52,230 nucleotides of DNA, from assembly GCA_021378525.1 (NCBI GenBank), contig JAACJW010000005.1, positions 1 through 52,230 of the forward strand, written 5' to 3'. The position numbers and the translations under genes are program-made. The notes under the pieces were generated by a model. That model was not told where the DNA came from. It did not search any database and was given only the letters and a program-made list of their open reading frames with translations. The first letter of the stretch is position 1, and every line of letters begins with the position of its first letter. Below, piece after piece: positions 20,163 to 32,771 of this stretch. The stretch comes from Ureaplasma sp. Hg2. Lineage in GTDB: Bacteria > Bacillota_I > Bacilli_A > Mycoplasmatales > Mycoplasmoidaceae.

Positions 20163-21725
20163 TTACGCAAAGTCTCTCTTAGAATAAGCAACAACTGAAA
20201 GCGAAAGCATTAATAGTGAAATTATAATTCATACAATAATAATGGTCGTTGTGGATACGGCGGGTTTTAAACTAACCGTTCTAAAAGTTGCTAATGTTTT
20301 TGACGAGTTTAAATTGAACATCGGAGTAAGAATGGTATTTAGGTTATCAGATCCAATTTGAAAGGCGTCATGATAAGGCGATGTTATTACATCCTTAACT
20401 GTTGTAGTATCTAACATTTCAAATAATATTTTTTCATCAGGATTATTGTAATCAAAATCAATATTTGGTTCACTAAAGTGTTCTGCAATATTTAATAATA
20501 TTGCATTATATTGTTTTAAGATGTTATTAAAAATTTTATCAGTTAAATTTGTTGCTTCGTTATTTGTTAATTCACTCACCATTTCATCTAAATAATTTTG
20601 GATTATTTCGTGAGATGTAATTTTTGGATTTTTAGTAACTGCATTATTAATTTTTTTATTAATATTTTGATAAGTAGTTTCATTGACTGTCAAATTATTA
20701 AGTTCATCAATAGTAGCGCCATAATTTACAGATTTATTAATCTCTGGGAAGGTCATATTACTATTCTTACTATTACTCAAAGCATACGTTCCATTAACTG
20801 GTGCAGCAATATTATTAACTGTAAAATTTTCAAAATCTGTTGCACCTTTATCGCCAAAATCTAATAAATAAGGTAGATTCATAAATTGCATTGTCATAAT
20901 TGTCGTTGGGATATCTTCAGGCATTTTACCCAAACCATATAATGATGATAATTGGTAAGCAACATCAACATTAACGTATGTATGATAAATCGATTTATGA
21001 TAATCATTGTTTCAAGTGGTTTGAACGTCATCGCCTGGCTTAACAATACCTGTTAAATAAGCGCCATCGAACGAACCAATTTCGTCGTTATCAAAACCAA
21101 CTAAAGTATTTGTGCTAATTGCTAATGAGTCATCTTTCATATATGCCATCGGTGTTTTACTTGTAAATGACACAAGTGCTGAAATAATCATTAAGATAAA
21201 AGCTAATCCAACAGAGATTAAGATGGTTCCTAATTTCTTAATATAGATTGAACAGATAATTGCAATTGATCCAAATAACAAACTAATGATTAGGGTTGAA
21301 ACAATCACGCCCCCAAAAATAGATACCCCGTTATTTGTCGTTGACAACGGATTAACCAGGCTAAATAAACTTACTAGTCCAGCGATTAAAGCAATCAAAA
21401 CGATTGATGCAATAAAGATAAAAAATTTACTTACTAAGATTTCACCCCGTGTAATTGGTTTACTGATAATTAAAATTTCAGTGCCATCATCAATGTTCGT
21501 TCGAAATAATTGGATGGCGATAACCGCTGCATCAGCTGCAGCGAAGATCATTAGATAAACAGTCATGCTTGTGTTTGACATGATGTCTAGTGGCCCTACT
21601 TTTGCCATGTAGGGAATTATTGAACTCATTATAAATGCAACGAATCAATAAATAATTGTCATGATATAAATTGATGGTTTTCGTAACATCAATTGGGTCA
21701 TGAACTTAGTATATTCTATATTCAT
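20163..21725 (-). CDS. ABC transporter permease (ABC-2 type)
   Basis: A 520-residue membrane protein, the partner of the ATPase that follows. The first half has about six hydrophobic segments and a loop typical of ABC-2 permeases (RTNIDDGTEILIISKPITRGEILVSKF is split by short breaks here only in description; key part IDDGTEILIISKP). Then comes an extracellular domain of roughly 270 residues, rich in Asn and Thr, and a last helix near the C-terminus. AGAGGA precedes the ATG at 21725. An exporter of this form may handle a surface component, but nothing in the sequence says which. Confidence 0.85.
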
Positions 21726-21828
21726 ATGTTCCTCTTTTTATAGATTTGAAAATAAGCAAAATCATTTGCTTTTGTATTATGATACAGTTAAAACTGCCTA
21801 AATGTAAAATTTAGCATGCTTAGTTTTT

Positions 21829-22200
21829 TTATATGCGTAAGTAAAAAATAGCCGGTGCAATAGTATTGCCATTAATGAATGAATGATTAAAGTGTTTATC
21901 TTTAATAAACTTTAGTTTTAGAATTACTTTAAAAAAGCGGCGCGCTAGTTGAGTGATCACGACGTTAATTAAAGATTGGGCGGACGCCTTAATTTCTTTA
22001 TTAATGCTAAAATAACAAAAATGGGCAAAGACATGAAGTAAAATGATGATTCCAAGAACTGAACAAGCAGCGTCATTAACATATAGTTTATAATCTAAAT
22101 TATTTACTTTAATGACACAATAAATATGAATGCAATTAATAATTAATAATATCAACAAAGATATTTTGCACGAAGTTTTTCGTGATATTAGTTTTTTGAT
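21829..22200 (-). CDS. Small membrane protein, possible ATC start
   Basis: About 123 residues with two predicted helices (ISLLILLIINCIHIYCVI and CSVLGIIILLHVFAHFCYF) and a basic C-terminal part (ARRFFKVILKLKFIKDK). No family is recognised. No ATG, GTG or TTG sits at the right distance from the only ribosome site (AGGGGGT, complement of 22207-22213). ATC at 22200 is 6 nt away and gives a basic N-terminus before helix 1. In-frame TTG codons at 22161 and 22158 are further away. A minus-strand TATAAT (complement of 22233-22238) lies upstream. It precedes the ABC operon but has its own spacing of about 100 bp. Confidence 0.6.
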   Translation of the reverse strand: MKKLISRKTSCKISLLILLIINCIHIYCVIKVNNLDYKLYVNDAACSVLGIIILLHVFAHFCYFSINKEIKASAQSLINVVITQLARRFFKVILKLKFIKDKHFNHSFINGNTIAPAIFYLRI

Positions 22201-22212
22201 AACGCTACCCCC

Positions 22213-22551
22213 TTTTCTCTAATTATTTAAGTATTATACATTAAGATAGCAATTTTAATATTAAATATGATTAATAATAGAAATATTTAAATAGTGATAT
22301 CTTAAAACAAACTATTTTGGGTTATGCCGTGCATCAATAAGATGTATTTGATGATGGTTATTATTTTTTAAACTTATATATTTATTTTAGCCATTTCCTA
22401 GCGAGCTAACAATATTTAGGAGATAGTTAAATCTTTTGCTGTAGGATTCATCTAATGGGCTCTAATTCAATCACATCTTTACAGCAACGCATTATTTCGT
22501 GGGTGTTAAATACAATGTGTAGTATAATTAATATTATTATAGGGGTAGCAT
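22213..22551. other. Divergent intergenic region, 339 bp
   Basis: It carries the promoter of the small minus-strand membrane protein gene (TATAAT complement at 22233-22238) and the -10 box TATAAT at 22523-22528 for the plus-strand surface protein. No hairpin with a T-run and no known riboswitch or tRNA is visible. A 34-codon frame at 22455-22559 lacks a ribosome site and is not called. Confidence 0.5.
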
Positions 22552-24513
22552 ATGCATAAAATTAAAATCACTAAATTATCGGGTGCTGTTTTATCTACTT
22601 TGTTAATCGGTGGAACAATAGCAGCGATTTTATTTAATGCTAATTATTTAATCCCTCAAACCGCGACTAAAGAAGACACATCTATTAATTCGTTAGACAC
22701 AATATCAGATAGCACAACACTTTACAATTTTGCTCAAACACAATCTACTTCGATTGATAATAATGATGGAAAAACAACAGAAAATTACGACATTACTAAC
22801 CACATGCAAGATGTTTTGAGTTTTAAATATGACAAAAATCTTTATTATGCTATGTGTAATAGCAATGGTGATTTAATTTTATATAATAGTGATTTTAATG
22901 AGATTAATGAATTTTTATTAAATGATCTAATTTATTCAACGACTTCTCATGAAGAAGCAAAACCAAAATTAATCGAAGATGTTATTCCTTCTAGTGATGG
23001 TCATTATTTATATATTGCTGTCTTATTTAGCGATGCCACTGTGAATGAAAGAGGCGATGTAATTTATAAGATGAATGTGGGCAGTAATCACGGAATCTCA
23101 CAAAAACTATATACGATGGATTGAGGGCATTCAACATATGCTTTGGGAATTATCCCGGCAACGGCGGGCGATCTTTTAATTTGATTTGATGAAGTTTTAG
23201 CTACCAATAATAATGTTTCAGCATGAAATACTCCTAGTGATTTAGACTATACAATTATAAATGCAGCTGATGGAACAAAAAAATCACGGTCTTCTATCAA
23301 ATCTGGAGCTTTAATTAATGAGGGTTATAACCCCGGAGCTATAATGCAAGACATTTACATCGTGGGACTTGGTAAAGATAGTTTAGGCGTAGAAAGATAT
23401 CAATTATATTCTTACCTTAGATCAAGAGATACTTTAACATATGTTGATCAGTCATGAACTAATGGTGCCGTTTTCAAGTTAGATAGTAACAATAAAATCG
23501 TGCTCGATAACACAAAAAACACAACGCACAATAGCACCGATATGCATGCTTCCAATAAAACAACTTATCAAAACGTTGATGCTGGTTTTATCACGAACCA
23601 ATATGTAGCTAAAGAGGAGAAACCCGCCGCTATTGCAACTTCACTTTATAGTTGGGGTGGTAAGGACACAAACGTCTATCTAACTACTAATGAGTCGGAT
23701 TCTATCAGAATTGATCAAGATCCAACAAAAATCACAAATAATGGTGAAGCAATCTATGAAAACGATATTTCTTTGGACGGTACCGTTGAATATTGATTGA
23801 GTAACACAAATGCCCAAACTACAACAAAACAAGAAAATAAAGTTGCTAATAGCGGGGGTTATAATATTTCATTAACTAATAGTATTGATCGAAAATTTTA
23901 TTTACCACAAACAAACTCAACGATTGCAGCTTTTAGTTGGGCAGATGTAGATAAAAAAAAGATGCTACTTTTTGATAGTAATAATATGGTTAGTCAATTT
24001 GATACAACTACCAAATCTTTTTCCCTAAAAAAAGGCATCGCATACATTTCAAATGATTATTTGGCTTCAGCTTCTGCAGATCCTTCTATTAAAGCAATCC
24101 TTAAGAAGAGCCCAAGTCAAATTACCGACAAAGACCTTCAAAAATTAGTTCAGCAAAAAGTTACTGCCCCTTCAAAAATTACAATTGAAAGAATCCCGGA
24201 CAACGATACCGGGACATTGAAAATTGATGTAACAATTTCAAATTCAGGTGGGACATCGTTTCACGATATGCATACTTTTACTGGGTTTCGCAAGGGAGCT
24301 GTGGCACTAGATTACACTGTAATATATATTATTGCTGGATCAATTGGTGGTGCGATACTATTGTTCTTAATAATTTCAATTTCGGTTTATAAAGTTAAAA
24401 AGAAAACAACAACTAGAAGAGGCAAGAAACAAAAACAACCAAAAATGGCAAAACAACCAAAAATGCCGAAACAACATAAAGTTAAAAAGAAGGCCTCAAA
24501 GCGACGAAGATAA
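22552..24513 (+). CDS. Large surface protein with C-terminal anchor and basic tail, function unknown
   Basis: A 653-residue protein with no recognised domain. Residues about 10-32 are hydrophobic (signal or anchor). An ectodomain of about 550 residues follows, rich in Asn, Thr, Asp and Ser, with repeated short segments of the form YLYIAVLF and DLLIWF that suggest beta-propeller-like strands (inference). Near the C-terminus is a single helix (VIYIIAGSIGGAILLFLIISISV), then a cytoplasmic tail with KQPKMAKQPKMPKQHK repeats and a KRRR end. TTG/TGA Trp usage is normal for the region. GGGGTAG lies before the ATG. It forms a pair in architecture with the protein at 25184. Confidence 0.8.
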
Positions 24514-24623
24514 TTTTTAAATAACGTAAATTAATATTAACTGGCGAACCTAACTATTGCAAAGTTTCAAATCTAATAGAAATTATAATTGTGTTAAAAT
24601 TATGTTACAAAGAGGTATTAATT

Positions 24624-25046
24624 ATGACAAAAGAAATATTTGCAGAAGCTGTTTTAAAATTCAATTTTGATTTCACTAAACCCAAAGCTAACATTGATTT
24701 AAATGACATGGAAAATGCATTAGGAATTTTAAAACTTGAACTTAACGCACAAATTGAATTACTTCAAGAACAAAAGGAAGTTAATGATCAACAAGTTAAA
24801 ATTGATCGTTACAAAGGATTTTTGACAACTACAACCGATTTACTTAAGAAGGCAACGCATGATTGTCATTGTTTTCTTTTAACCAAAAATAAAAAAGTAA
24901 AAAAAGCAACTTTGGTTTATCAAGAATATTTAACTATTCAAAAAAACGTCGATGATTTTAGTGCAACACTAGAGCAACCAAATAAAATTAACGAATGAAA
25001 ACTAGATATTTTGAAAACTTATAAGTTAGCACAAAATAATAAATAA
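24624..25046 (+). CDS. Small soluble coiled-coil protein, function unknown
   Basis: A 140-residue cytoplasmic protein, highly charged and probably all helical (LGILKLELNAQIELLQEQKE has heptad spacing of Leu/Ile). It contains HDCHC in the middle, a possible metal ligand set. AAAGAGGT lies 7 nt before the ATG at 24624; an upstream frame from 24591 has no site. An extended -10 TGTTAAAAT at 24592-24600 lies close upstream and a terminator follows, so it is a single-gene unit. Its position between two surface proteins gives no clear function. Confidence 0.75.
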
Positions 25047-25066
25047 GCTATCTTAAAAATATAATT

Positions 25067-25095
25067 ATGGAACCAAATTTTGGTTCCATTTTTTT
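25067..25095 (+). terminator. Terminator after the coiled-coil protein gene
   Basis: ATGGAACCAAA at 25067-25077 pairs with TTTGGTTCCAT at 25079-25089 (effective loop 3-5 nt), followed by a run of T. Confidence 0.93.
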
Positions 25096-25183
25096 ACTTT
25101 ATGATTATTTTAAAGCCTCATTAAATATTTAATTTAAGATTTACAACAAAAATTTATTTAGAAAATAGTGGAGGTGAAAAAAT

Positions 25184-27319
25184 ATGTTTAAACATAAAAA
25201 ACAAATTATCATGCTAAGTTTGATGGCTGGTTGTTCATTTGGATTCATTGGATTTTATACCCAAAACACAAACCAGGGTTTATCTAACGAAATATTTTCA
25301 ACAACCACTAAAGTAGACGATATGGATTATAAACCGTTGTTTGAGAACCCCTATTTGATGGATGACACATCCAGTTTAAATAATGGTAATATTCCAATCC
25401 AATATGCTAAGTTTCCTACTACCGGTCCAGATCAAAACGTAAGTTTGGCTGATATGCAAAAGAATTCAGAAAGTGATAATTTATGATGAACCATGAGTTA
25501 TCCCGTCGTCATTAATCATAGTGATTGAAGTAACCTGTTCGATTCAGATTTAATAAGTGTCGGCAGTGGATTAATCGATGATGAATTGATTTATAACGAT
25601 TCTTATGGATTAAAATACAATATTGATATGGATTATAATAGTGAAGATGATATTACATTTCAATATCAAATCCCCAATGTCTGATATCGTGGAGTCGATG
25701 TAGAAACCATTACCAAAACTAAAATTATTGGTTACACATATAGTGATCAATGTTTTGATAAATATTGTATGAAAAATCATTATTATACAGACCATGGAGC
25801 ATTTCATGTTAGAACTCCGATTTGAAGAGATTATAACGAATATATTTCCCATTACTATGCAAGCGGAATAATCGGTTTATCCATTGACGATTCATTCAAT
25901 ACGTTCATTAATGCTAATATTTTAAACCAAGATATGATGAACTGGAATAATCTAATTAAAATCGATGAAGTGAATAGCGGTACTTTTTTAAAAGGGAATA
26001 TTTTAAATTTAGAAATTAATAATGAATATTTAAAAGCGCTAATGATTGAATGTTATAATAATGCTTATTTACAATCATTTTATAATATGGGCTTTAAAAA
26101 TGGCTGAGAATATTATGACATGATGAATGTGCTTAATGCCTTAAAAAACTTTGAAATAGTTGATCCCAATTACTTGATCTATAAAACATTTAATCATGAT
26201 TATAGTAAAGTTGTAATTCACGAAAATCAAAAAATAGATTATTATATTAACTTATTAAATAGTCATCAACCTATCAATGTCGATAATTTAAAACCAATTT
26301 TATTTCATGATTTAACAAATCAATATGATTTAAAAGGCGATGATATTTATTTATTCTACAAATTAAAAAATTGATTAGAAAATCCCGATGGGGAAATAAC
26401 TTTTAAAATGAACTATACAATTGATGACGCTACTAGTGATATTACTTTTAATTTATCAGAGCTTGTTAATGGATTAGTTGAAATCAACGCTGGGGTTAGT
26501 AGCGAAATCACTATTAATTCAATTATGCTTAATAGCCCAAATAATTTAATTAAGGACTTTAACATTGGAGTTTATGATGCTAAACCGCATAGTCTAAATG
26601 AACCGTATTGTTATAAATTTGGGCACGACTATAATCAATGATTCAATTTTTATCAACCAACATCAATTGTGACTAATGAGCACCAATTAACTTATCAAGA
26701 AGCAAATGCCAAATATAATAATACCTTATTAGCAAATAGCGACAATCATTTATGGGATTTAAATCACGGTAAAGCTACAGGCGGAACACTTCTGAATGAT
26801 TTAGATGTTGTCGATAACATTAACATCAAAGTATATAATAGTGTCGGAGAAGTTAAAACTCGTACGACTTACATTGATGATAAATATACAGATTTTACCT
26901 TTAAAGGTTTTAAACCTTTAATCAATTTTAGAATCCTTTTTCCTAAAATAGATTATCTAAATATTCTTGATGATTTAAATAACAAAGTTTATTTCATTAC
27001 AAATTATGTCGATTGTATTGATCATCATGTCGCCAACCCGATTGTAAAAACCAATTTGTATCAAGAAGAGGTAGGACAAGTTGTTGAAGATATCACTTTT
27101 GATTACAATGCCTCGAGTGAATCCTTGCAAGCGAAAATGTCTATTGCTCCTAGCTATGATTTAAACGATTATTTATTTACCATTAATTTGGCGGCGCCCT
27201 TAAAAGGTGCGGCAAATTACTGAGAGTATATTGTAATTGCGATTTCCATATTAATGGTAGTTGGAATGATAGTTATAGGTGGTTTGTATTATTACAAAAA
27301 ACGAAAACAACGATCCTAG
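25184..27319 (+). CDS. Large surface protein with C-terminal anchor, function unknown
   Basis: A 711-residue protein with a short basic start (MFKHKK), a hydrophobic stretch containing SLMAGC (a near-lipobox, Cys at 17), and a long ectodomain rich in Asp, Asn, Tyr and Ile. A single helix near the C-terminus (EYIVIAISILMVVGMIVIGG) is followed by YYYKKRKQRS. The layout matches that of the protein at 22552: N-terminal hydrophobic segment, large ectodomain, one helix, short basic tail. No known domain was recognised. The ribosome site is strong (GGAGGTGA). Seven or more TGA codons encode Trp. A sorting or adhesion role is possible but unproven. Confidence 0.8.
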
Positions 27320-27490
27320 TTATTGTAATTAAATTTTCATTAATAGTATTTTTTCACTTAATAAATGTTAAGTCGATTGAATACTATTTTAGTTAAATTT
27401 AAAATAATAATATTTTAGTTGGTAAATATTTTTTTATATATTATAATAATATACTATAATTATTTATATCTCTATTGTAAAGGACGTAAC

Positions 27491-28063
27491 ATGGCAAATA
27501 TAGACTCACGTATTGAAAAGGTATTGATTACTGAAACTGAACTAAAACAAGGAATTAAACTTGCTGCAGATTGAGTGAATCACGAATACCGTAATAAAAA
27601 ACCAATAATCGTTGGTATTTTAAAAGGGTGTATCCCTTTTATCGGGCAATTGGTGCCGCAATTAACAATTGACCATCGAATGGATTTTATGGCTGTTAGC
27701 AGCTTTAAAGGGCAAACTCATGCAACCGGGCAACCAGAAATTATCACTGATATGCTTTTTGATATTGAAGGCCAAGATATTCTTTTGGTCGAAGATATTG
27801 TTGATACTGCCAGAACAATCAAACAAGTGATTGAAATGTTACGTAAGCGTAACCCGAAGAGTATCAAACTATTAACGCTACTTGACAAAAAAGAAGGACG
27901 TAGGGTAGAATTAGAAGCTGACTTTGCCTGCTTTAATATCCCGTTGGTTTTTATAGTTGGGTTTGGTCTTGACTACCAAGAGATTATGCGAAACTTTCCA
28001 TATATTGGGGTTTTAAAAGAAGAGGTTTATTTAAACCCCGATAAGAAGGATACTGATAAATAA
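27491..28063 (+). CDS. hpt: Hypoxanthine phosphoribosyltransferase
   Basis: Hpt converts hypoxanthine or guanine with PRPP to IMP or GMP, a salvage reaction important in mollicutes. The PRPP-binding motif VEDIVDTARTI is at about residues 99-109; the usual Gly of DTG is Ala here. PIIVGILKGCIPF and FIVGFGLDYQE are the other family blocks. Length is 190 residues. AAAGGACG precedes the ATG. The stop is one base before the ftsH start, and the order hpt-ftsH is common in Firmicutes and their relatives. Confidence 0.94.
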
Positions 28064-28064
28064 T

Positions 28065-30401
28065 ATGAATTTCATAAAAAAATGGGCATTTAACAAATTT
28101 GCTGCTAATGAAGCGGTTGACGATAAAGCGACCACTACAAGTAGTAATGATTTGTCACAACCGGCGTCAAAATCAGCTAAAGCAAAAAAAGTTAATGATG
28201 GCGCAACTAAATCAAACAAAGATGGTGGAACTAAACCAAGTAATGATTTACGATCGGACGAAAGTAAGGAAATATCAAAAAAGAAAGTTAAAAAATTAAT
28301 AACTGTTTTTGTTATTTTAGCAGTTATAGCAGCTATCGTTGGGGTTATTATCTATTATGCAACATTACCTTCTTCAAGATATGTTAAAGTTGATCACATC
28401 AGCGTGGAAAATAAAGACGGTCATACGTACATCGATGTTTATGATAGTCCTGAGGCTACTACGTATTTTATGATTGATACCCAAGATCAAGCTCAAGCAT
28501 ATTGAGAAGTTTCGGGTGTAGATAGTCAAATCAGAGTAACCGCTGATCCAATAAATGGCGGAGCAATAACCTTTAATATGACACTTAATCCGTTGCACGC
28601 AATGGATGAAGGAGGCGTAGCAATCGCTTATGGAATCGGTTCAAGTTGAGTTGCATATAGTTCAAACGCAAAAGCTGGGGCAGAGTACACCAGTAATGTT
28701 GGTGCGAGCACCGACCAAGGTATGCTTTCAGATTTTATGAACTGAGGTAACAAAACATACAACAACGTTACAACTCCAGCTGCACCATTTGATTGATTTA
28801 GTTTAATTGCTTTATTATTCCCAGTGTTGATGATTATTGTAATGGTTATCCTATGAAGAAAAATGTACAAATCACAAGCCGGCGGAGGCGCTGATTCAGT
28901 CTTTGGAATGGGTAAATCGCAAGCTAAAATGGCTAAATCAAATGTTAAGTTTAGTGATGTTGCAGGAATCCAAGAGGAAAAAGAAGAATTAATTGAAATT
29001 GTTGATTATCTAAAGCAACCAGAAAAATATACTATTATGGGTGCAAGAACTCCTAAGGGTGTTCTTCTATATGGTCCACCAGGAACTGGTAAAACATTAC
29101 TAGCTCGTGCAGTAGCAGGTGAAGCTGGCGTACCATTCTTCCAAATATCAGGTTCTGCATTTGAAGATATGTTGGTCGGAGTTGGGGCTAAGCGAGTTCG
29201 AGATTTATTTCAAAAAGCACGAAAAGCATCGCCGGCAATTATCTTTATTGATGAAATTGATTCAGTTGCATCAAAACGTGGTAAAAACGACATAATGGGC
29301 GGCGGAGGCGGCGTCCAAGATCAAACCATTAACCAATTGTTGGCAGAAATGGATGGGTTTGATACTTCAACCGGAATTGTCGTAATGGCAGCTACTAACC
29401 GTTTGGACGTATTAGATGAAGCGGTTTTACGACCAGGACGTTTTGATCGAAGAATTCAAGTTACACTACCAGATATTAAAGAACGTTTAGCAATTCTAGA
29501 AATTCATAGTCGAAATAAAAATTTATCATCAAAAGTTAACTTAGGTGATATTTCAAGAAGAACACCAGGATTTAGTGGGGCACAATTAGAAAACGTTTTA
29601 AATGAAGCGACACTATTGGCTGTGCGTCGCGATAGTACGTCAATTAGTATGGGCGATATCGATGAAGCAATTGACCGTGTTATCGCAGGACCTGCAAAGC
29701 ATAGTCGTGTAATAACTCCTGAAGAGAAAAAACAAATTGCTTACCATGAAGCAGGACATGCATTAGTTGGATTACACACCAAAGGTGCAGACGTGGTTCA
29801 AAAGATTACGATTATCCCACGAGGACAAGCTGCAGGATACACATTACAAACTCCTGAAAAACAAGAATTACAAATTCAAAAGAAATCAGATTTATTAGGA
29901 ATGGTTCGGGCTGCTTTAGGTGGACGAGGTTCTGAAGAAATGGTTTATGGACCTGATGCAGTTTCGACTGGCGCTAGCAATGACCTTTTCAAGGTGACAA
30001 ACATTGTTCGTGCAATGGTTATGCAACTGGGTATGAGTCCGTTAGGGATGACCCAATTTGTACCGAGCGAAGGAGCGATAAACCCTTATTCGCAAAAATT
30101 GTATTCTGAACAAACAGCATTAGCAATTGATAAAGAAATCGATTCAATTATTTCAATTGAATATAAAAAAGCGATGACCATTCTTAAAAGTAACCGTAAA
30201 GAATTAGATTTAATTGTAGAAACATTATTGTTACTTGAAACAATTGTTAAACCACAAATTGATTACATTCATAAAAACTTAAAATTGCCTGAAGAAGCAA
30301 TTGAAGCCAAAGAACAAATTATTGCTGATAAAAAAGCAAAAGCTGAAGCTGATAAAAATGAAGCTGAAGTAAGTGATTCTACAACGGCTAATCCTTCATA
30401 G
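28065..30401 (+). CDS. ftsH: ATP-dependent zinc metalloprotease FtsH with long N-terminal extension
   Basis: FtsH is a membrane-anchored AAA+ protease that degrades damaged or regulated membrane and cytoplasmic proteins. Motifs: Walker A GPPGTGKT at 337-344, Walker [10 protein letters not shown], second-region-of-homology [21 protein letters not shown], and zinc site HEAGH at 561-565. Two membrane helices lie near residues 78-98 and 246-265, with an extracellular domain between. The total of 778 residues is long because about 75 hydrophilic, Lys/Ser/Asp-rich residues precede the first helix, where most FtsH proteins start within 5-10 residues of it. The ribosome site (AAGAAGGA) lies in the end of hpt. 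Confidence 0.96.
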
Positions 30402-30420
30402 GATTTAAATATAAAGATAT

Positions 30421-30449
30421 AAGTTTTAATCGCTAGATTAAAACTTTTT
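30421..30449 (+). terminator. Terminator after ftsH
   Basis: AAGTTTTAAT at 30421-30430 pairs with ATTAAAACTT at 30437-30446 around a 6-nt loop, followed by TTT. Confidence 0.9.
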
Positions 30450-30517
30450 CTTACCTAAATCCATCAATCATAGTAAAATATAAATATATTTAAAAACACA
30501 GTTAAGGAGTGTCTACC

Positions 30518-30820
30518 ATGAATATAAAAAACATAGATATTAAAACCGCGCTTAAATTGAATGATAAAAACCACATTTTAATAGACGTTAGAGCAATGGA
30601 AAACTTTAAAGTGGGAACTATCCCTAATGCGATAAATATTCCAGTTGGAGAAGTGCTAATTAAATCTAAGGATTTAGATCAAACAAAAAAATATTATCTT
30701 TTTTGCAATTCCGGACATAAGTCGCAAATTGCTACGAATATTTTGACTCAAAATGGATTTGAGGCCTATAACATCGTTGGTGGCTACACTACATACCTAG
30801 AATATCAGAAAACTAAATAG
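30518..30820 (+). CDS. Rhodanese-like domain protein
   Basis: A single-domain rhodanese of 100 residues, a sulfurtransferase that carries a persulfide on its active Cys. The catalytic loop is FCNSGHKS (Cys near residue 64), with LIDVRAMENFKVGTIPNAINIP before it and GYTTYLEY at the end. The ATG at 30518 lies 8 nt after AAGGAG; a GTG at 30509 lies inside that site. It is followed 9 bp later by serS. A role in sulfur transfer, for example to tRNA or Fe-S proteins, is typical, but the acceptor is unknown. Confidence 0.9.
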   Translation: MNIKNIDIKTALKLNDKNHILIDVRAMENFKVGTIPNAINIPVGEVLIKSKDLDQTKKYYLFCNSGHKSQIATNILTQNGFEAYNIVGGYTTYLEYQKTK

Positions 30821-30829
30821 GAGAAGGAT

Positions 30830-32107
<1,278 letters not shown>

Positions 32108-32111
32108 TTAT

Positions 32112-32771
32112 ATGAAGGGTTATTTTATAAGTTTCGAGGGTCCTGATGGATGTGGAAAAACATCAATAGTAAAAGAGTTAATTTCTAAATTAGAAGTTAA
32201 TTTTAGTAAAGTTAACTTTGTTATGACGCGCGAACCGGGCGGCAATAATAACGTAATTGCTGAAGATATTAGAAACATTGTTTTAAATAAAATGGATTAT
32301 CAAATTGTACCTCGGGCTGAAGCTTTATTATTTGCAGCGAGTCGAGCACAACATGTTGATGACTTTATTTTACCGCACCTTAATAAAGGTGATGTTGTCC
32401 TTTGCGACCGTTTTATTGACTCATCATTAATTTATCAGGGGATTGGTAGAAAATTAGGATTTGAAAAGGTTCTTGAAATTAATGAATTTGCAACTAAAAA
32501 AACCTATCCCGATTTAACTATTTTATTATTAGTTAAACCCGAAGTTGGGTTGCAACGAATTCAAAAAGATAAAAAACGGGAAATTAATCGCTTGGATGAA
32601 GCGAAGTTACATTTTCACCAAGAAAATTATGAAGGTTATTTAACATTGGCTAAAACATATCCTAAACGAATTATTGAGGTTGACGCTAATGGAAGTTTTG
32701 AAAAAGTATTGAACGATACATATTTAGTAGTTGTAAAAAAGTTAAATGAATGGTTTAAAGCTCATGAATAG
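32112..32771 (+). CDS. tmk: Thymidylate kinase
   Basis: Tmk phosphorylates dTMP to dTDP with ATP. The P-loop FEGPDGCGKTS is at the start, followed by the DR motif TREPGG and CDRFIDSSLIYQG. Length is 219 residues. It begins 4 bp after serS and its end overlaps the holB start by 8 bp, the usual tmk-holB arrangement in Firmicutes and mollicutes. Confidence 0.95.
   Translation: MKGYFISFEGPDGCGKTSIVKELISKLEVNFSKVNFVMTREPGGNNNVIAEDIRNIVLNKMDYQIVPRAEALLFAASRAQHVDDFILPHLNKGDVVLCDRFIDSSLIYQGIGRKLGFEKVLEINEFATKKTYPDLTILLLVKPEVGLQRIQKDKKREINRLDEAKLHFHQENYEGYLTLAKTYPKRIIEVDANGSFEKVLNDTYLVVVKKLNEWFKAHE

Noticed and set aside
22455-22559. 34-codon frame ending at the start of the surface protein gene
   Set aside because: No ribosome site, and it runs over the promoter of the next gene.
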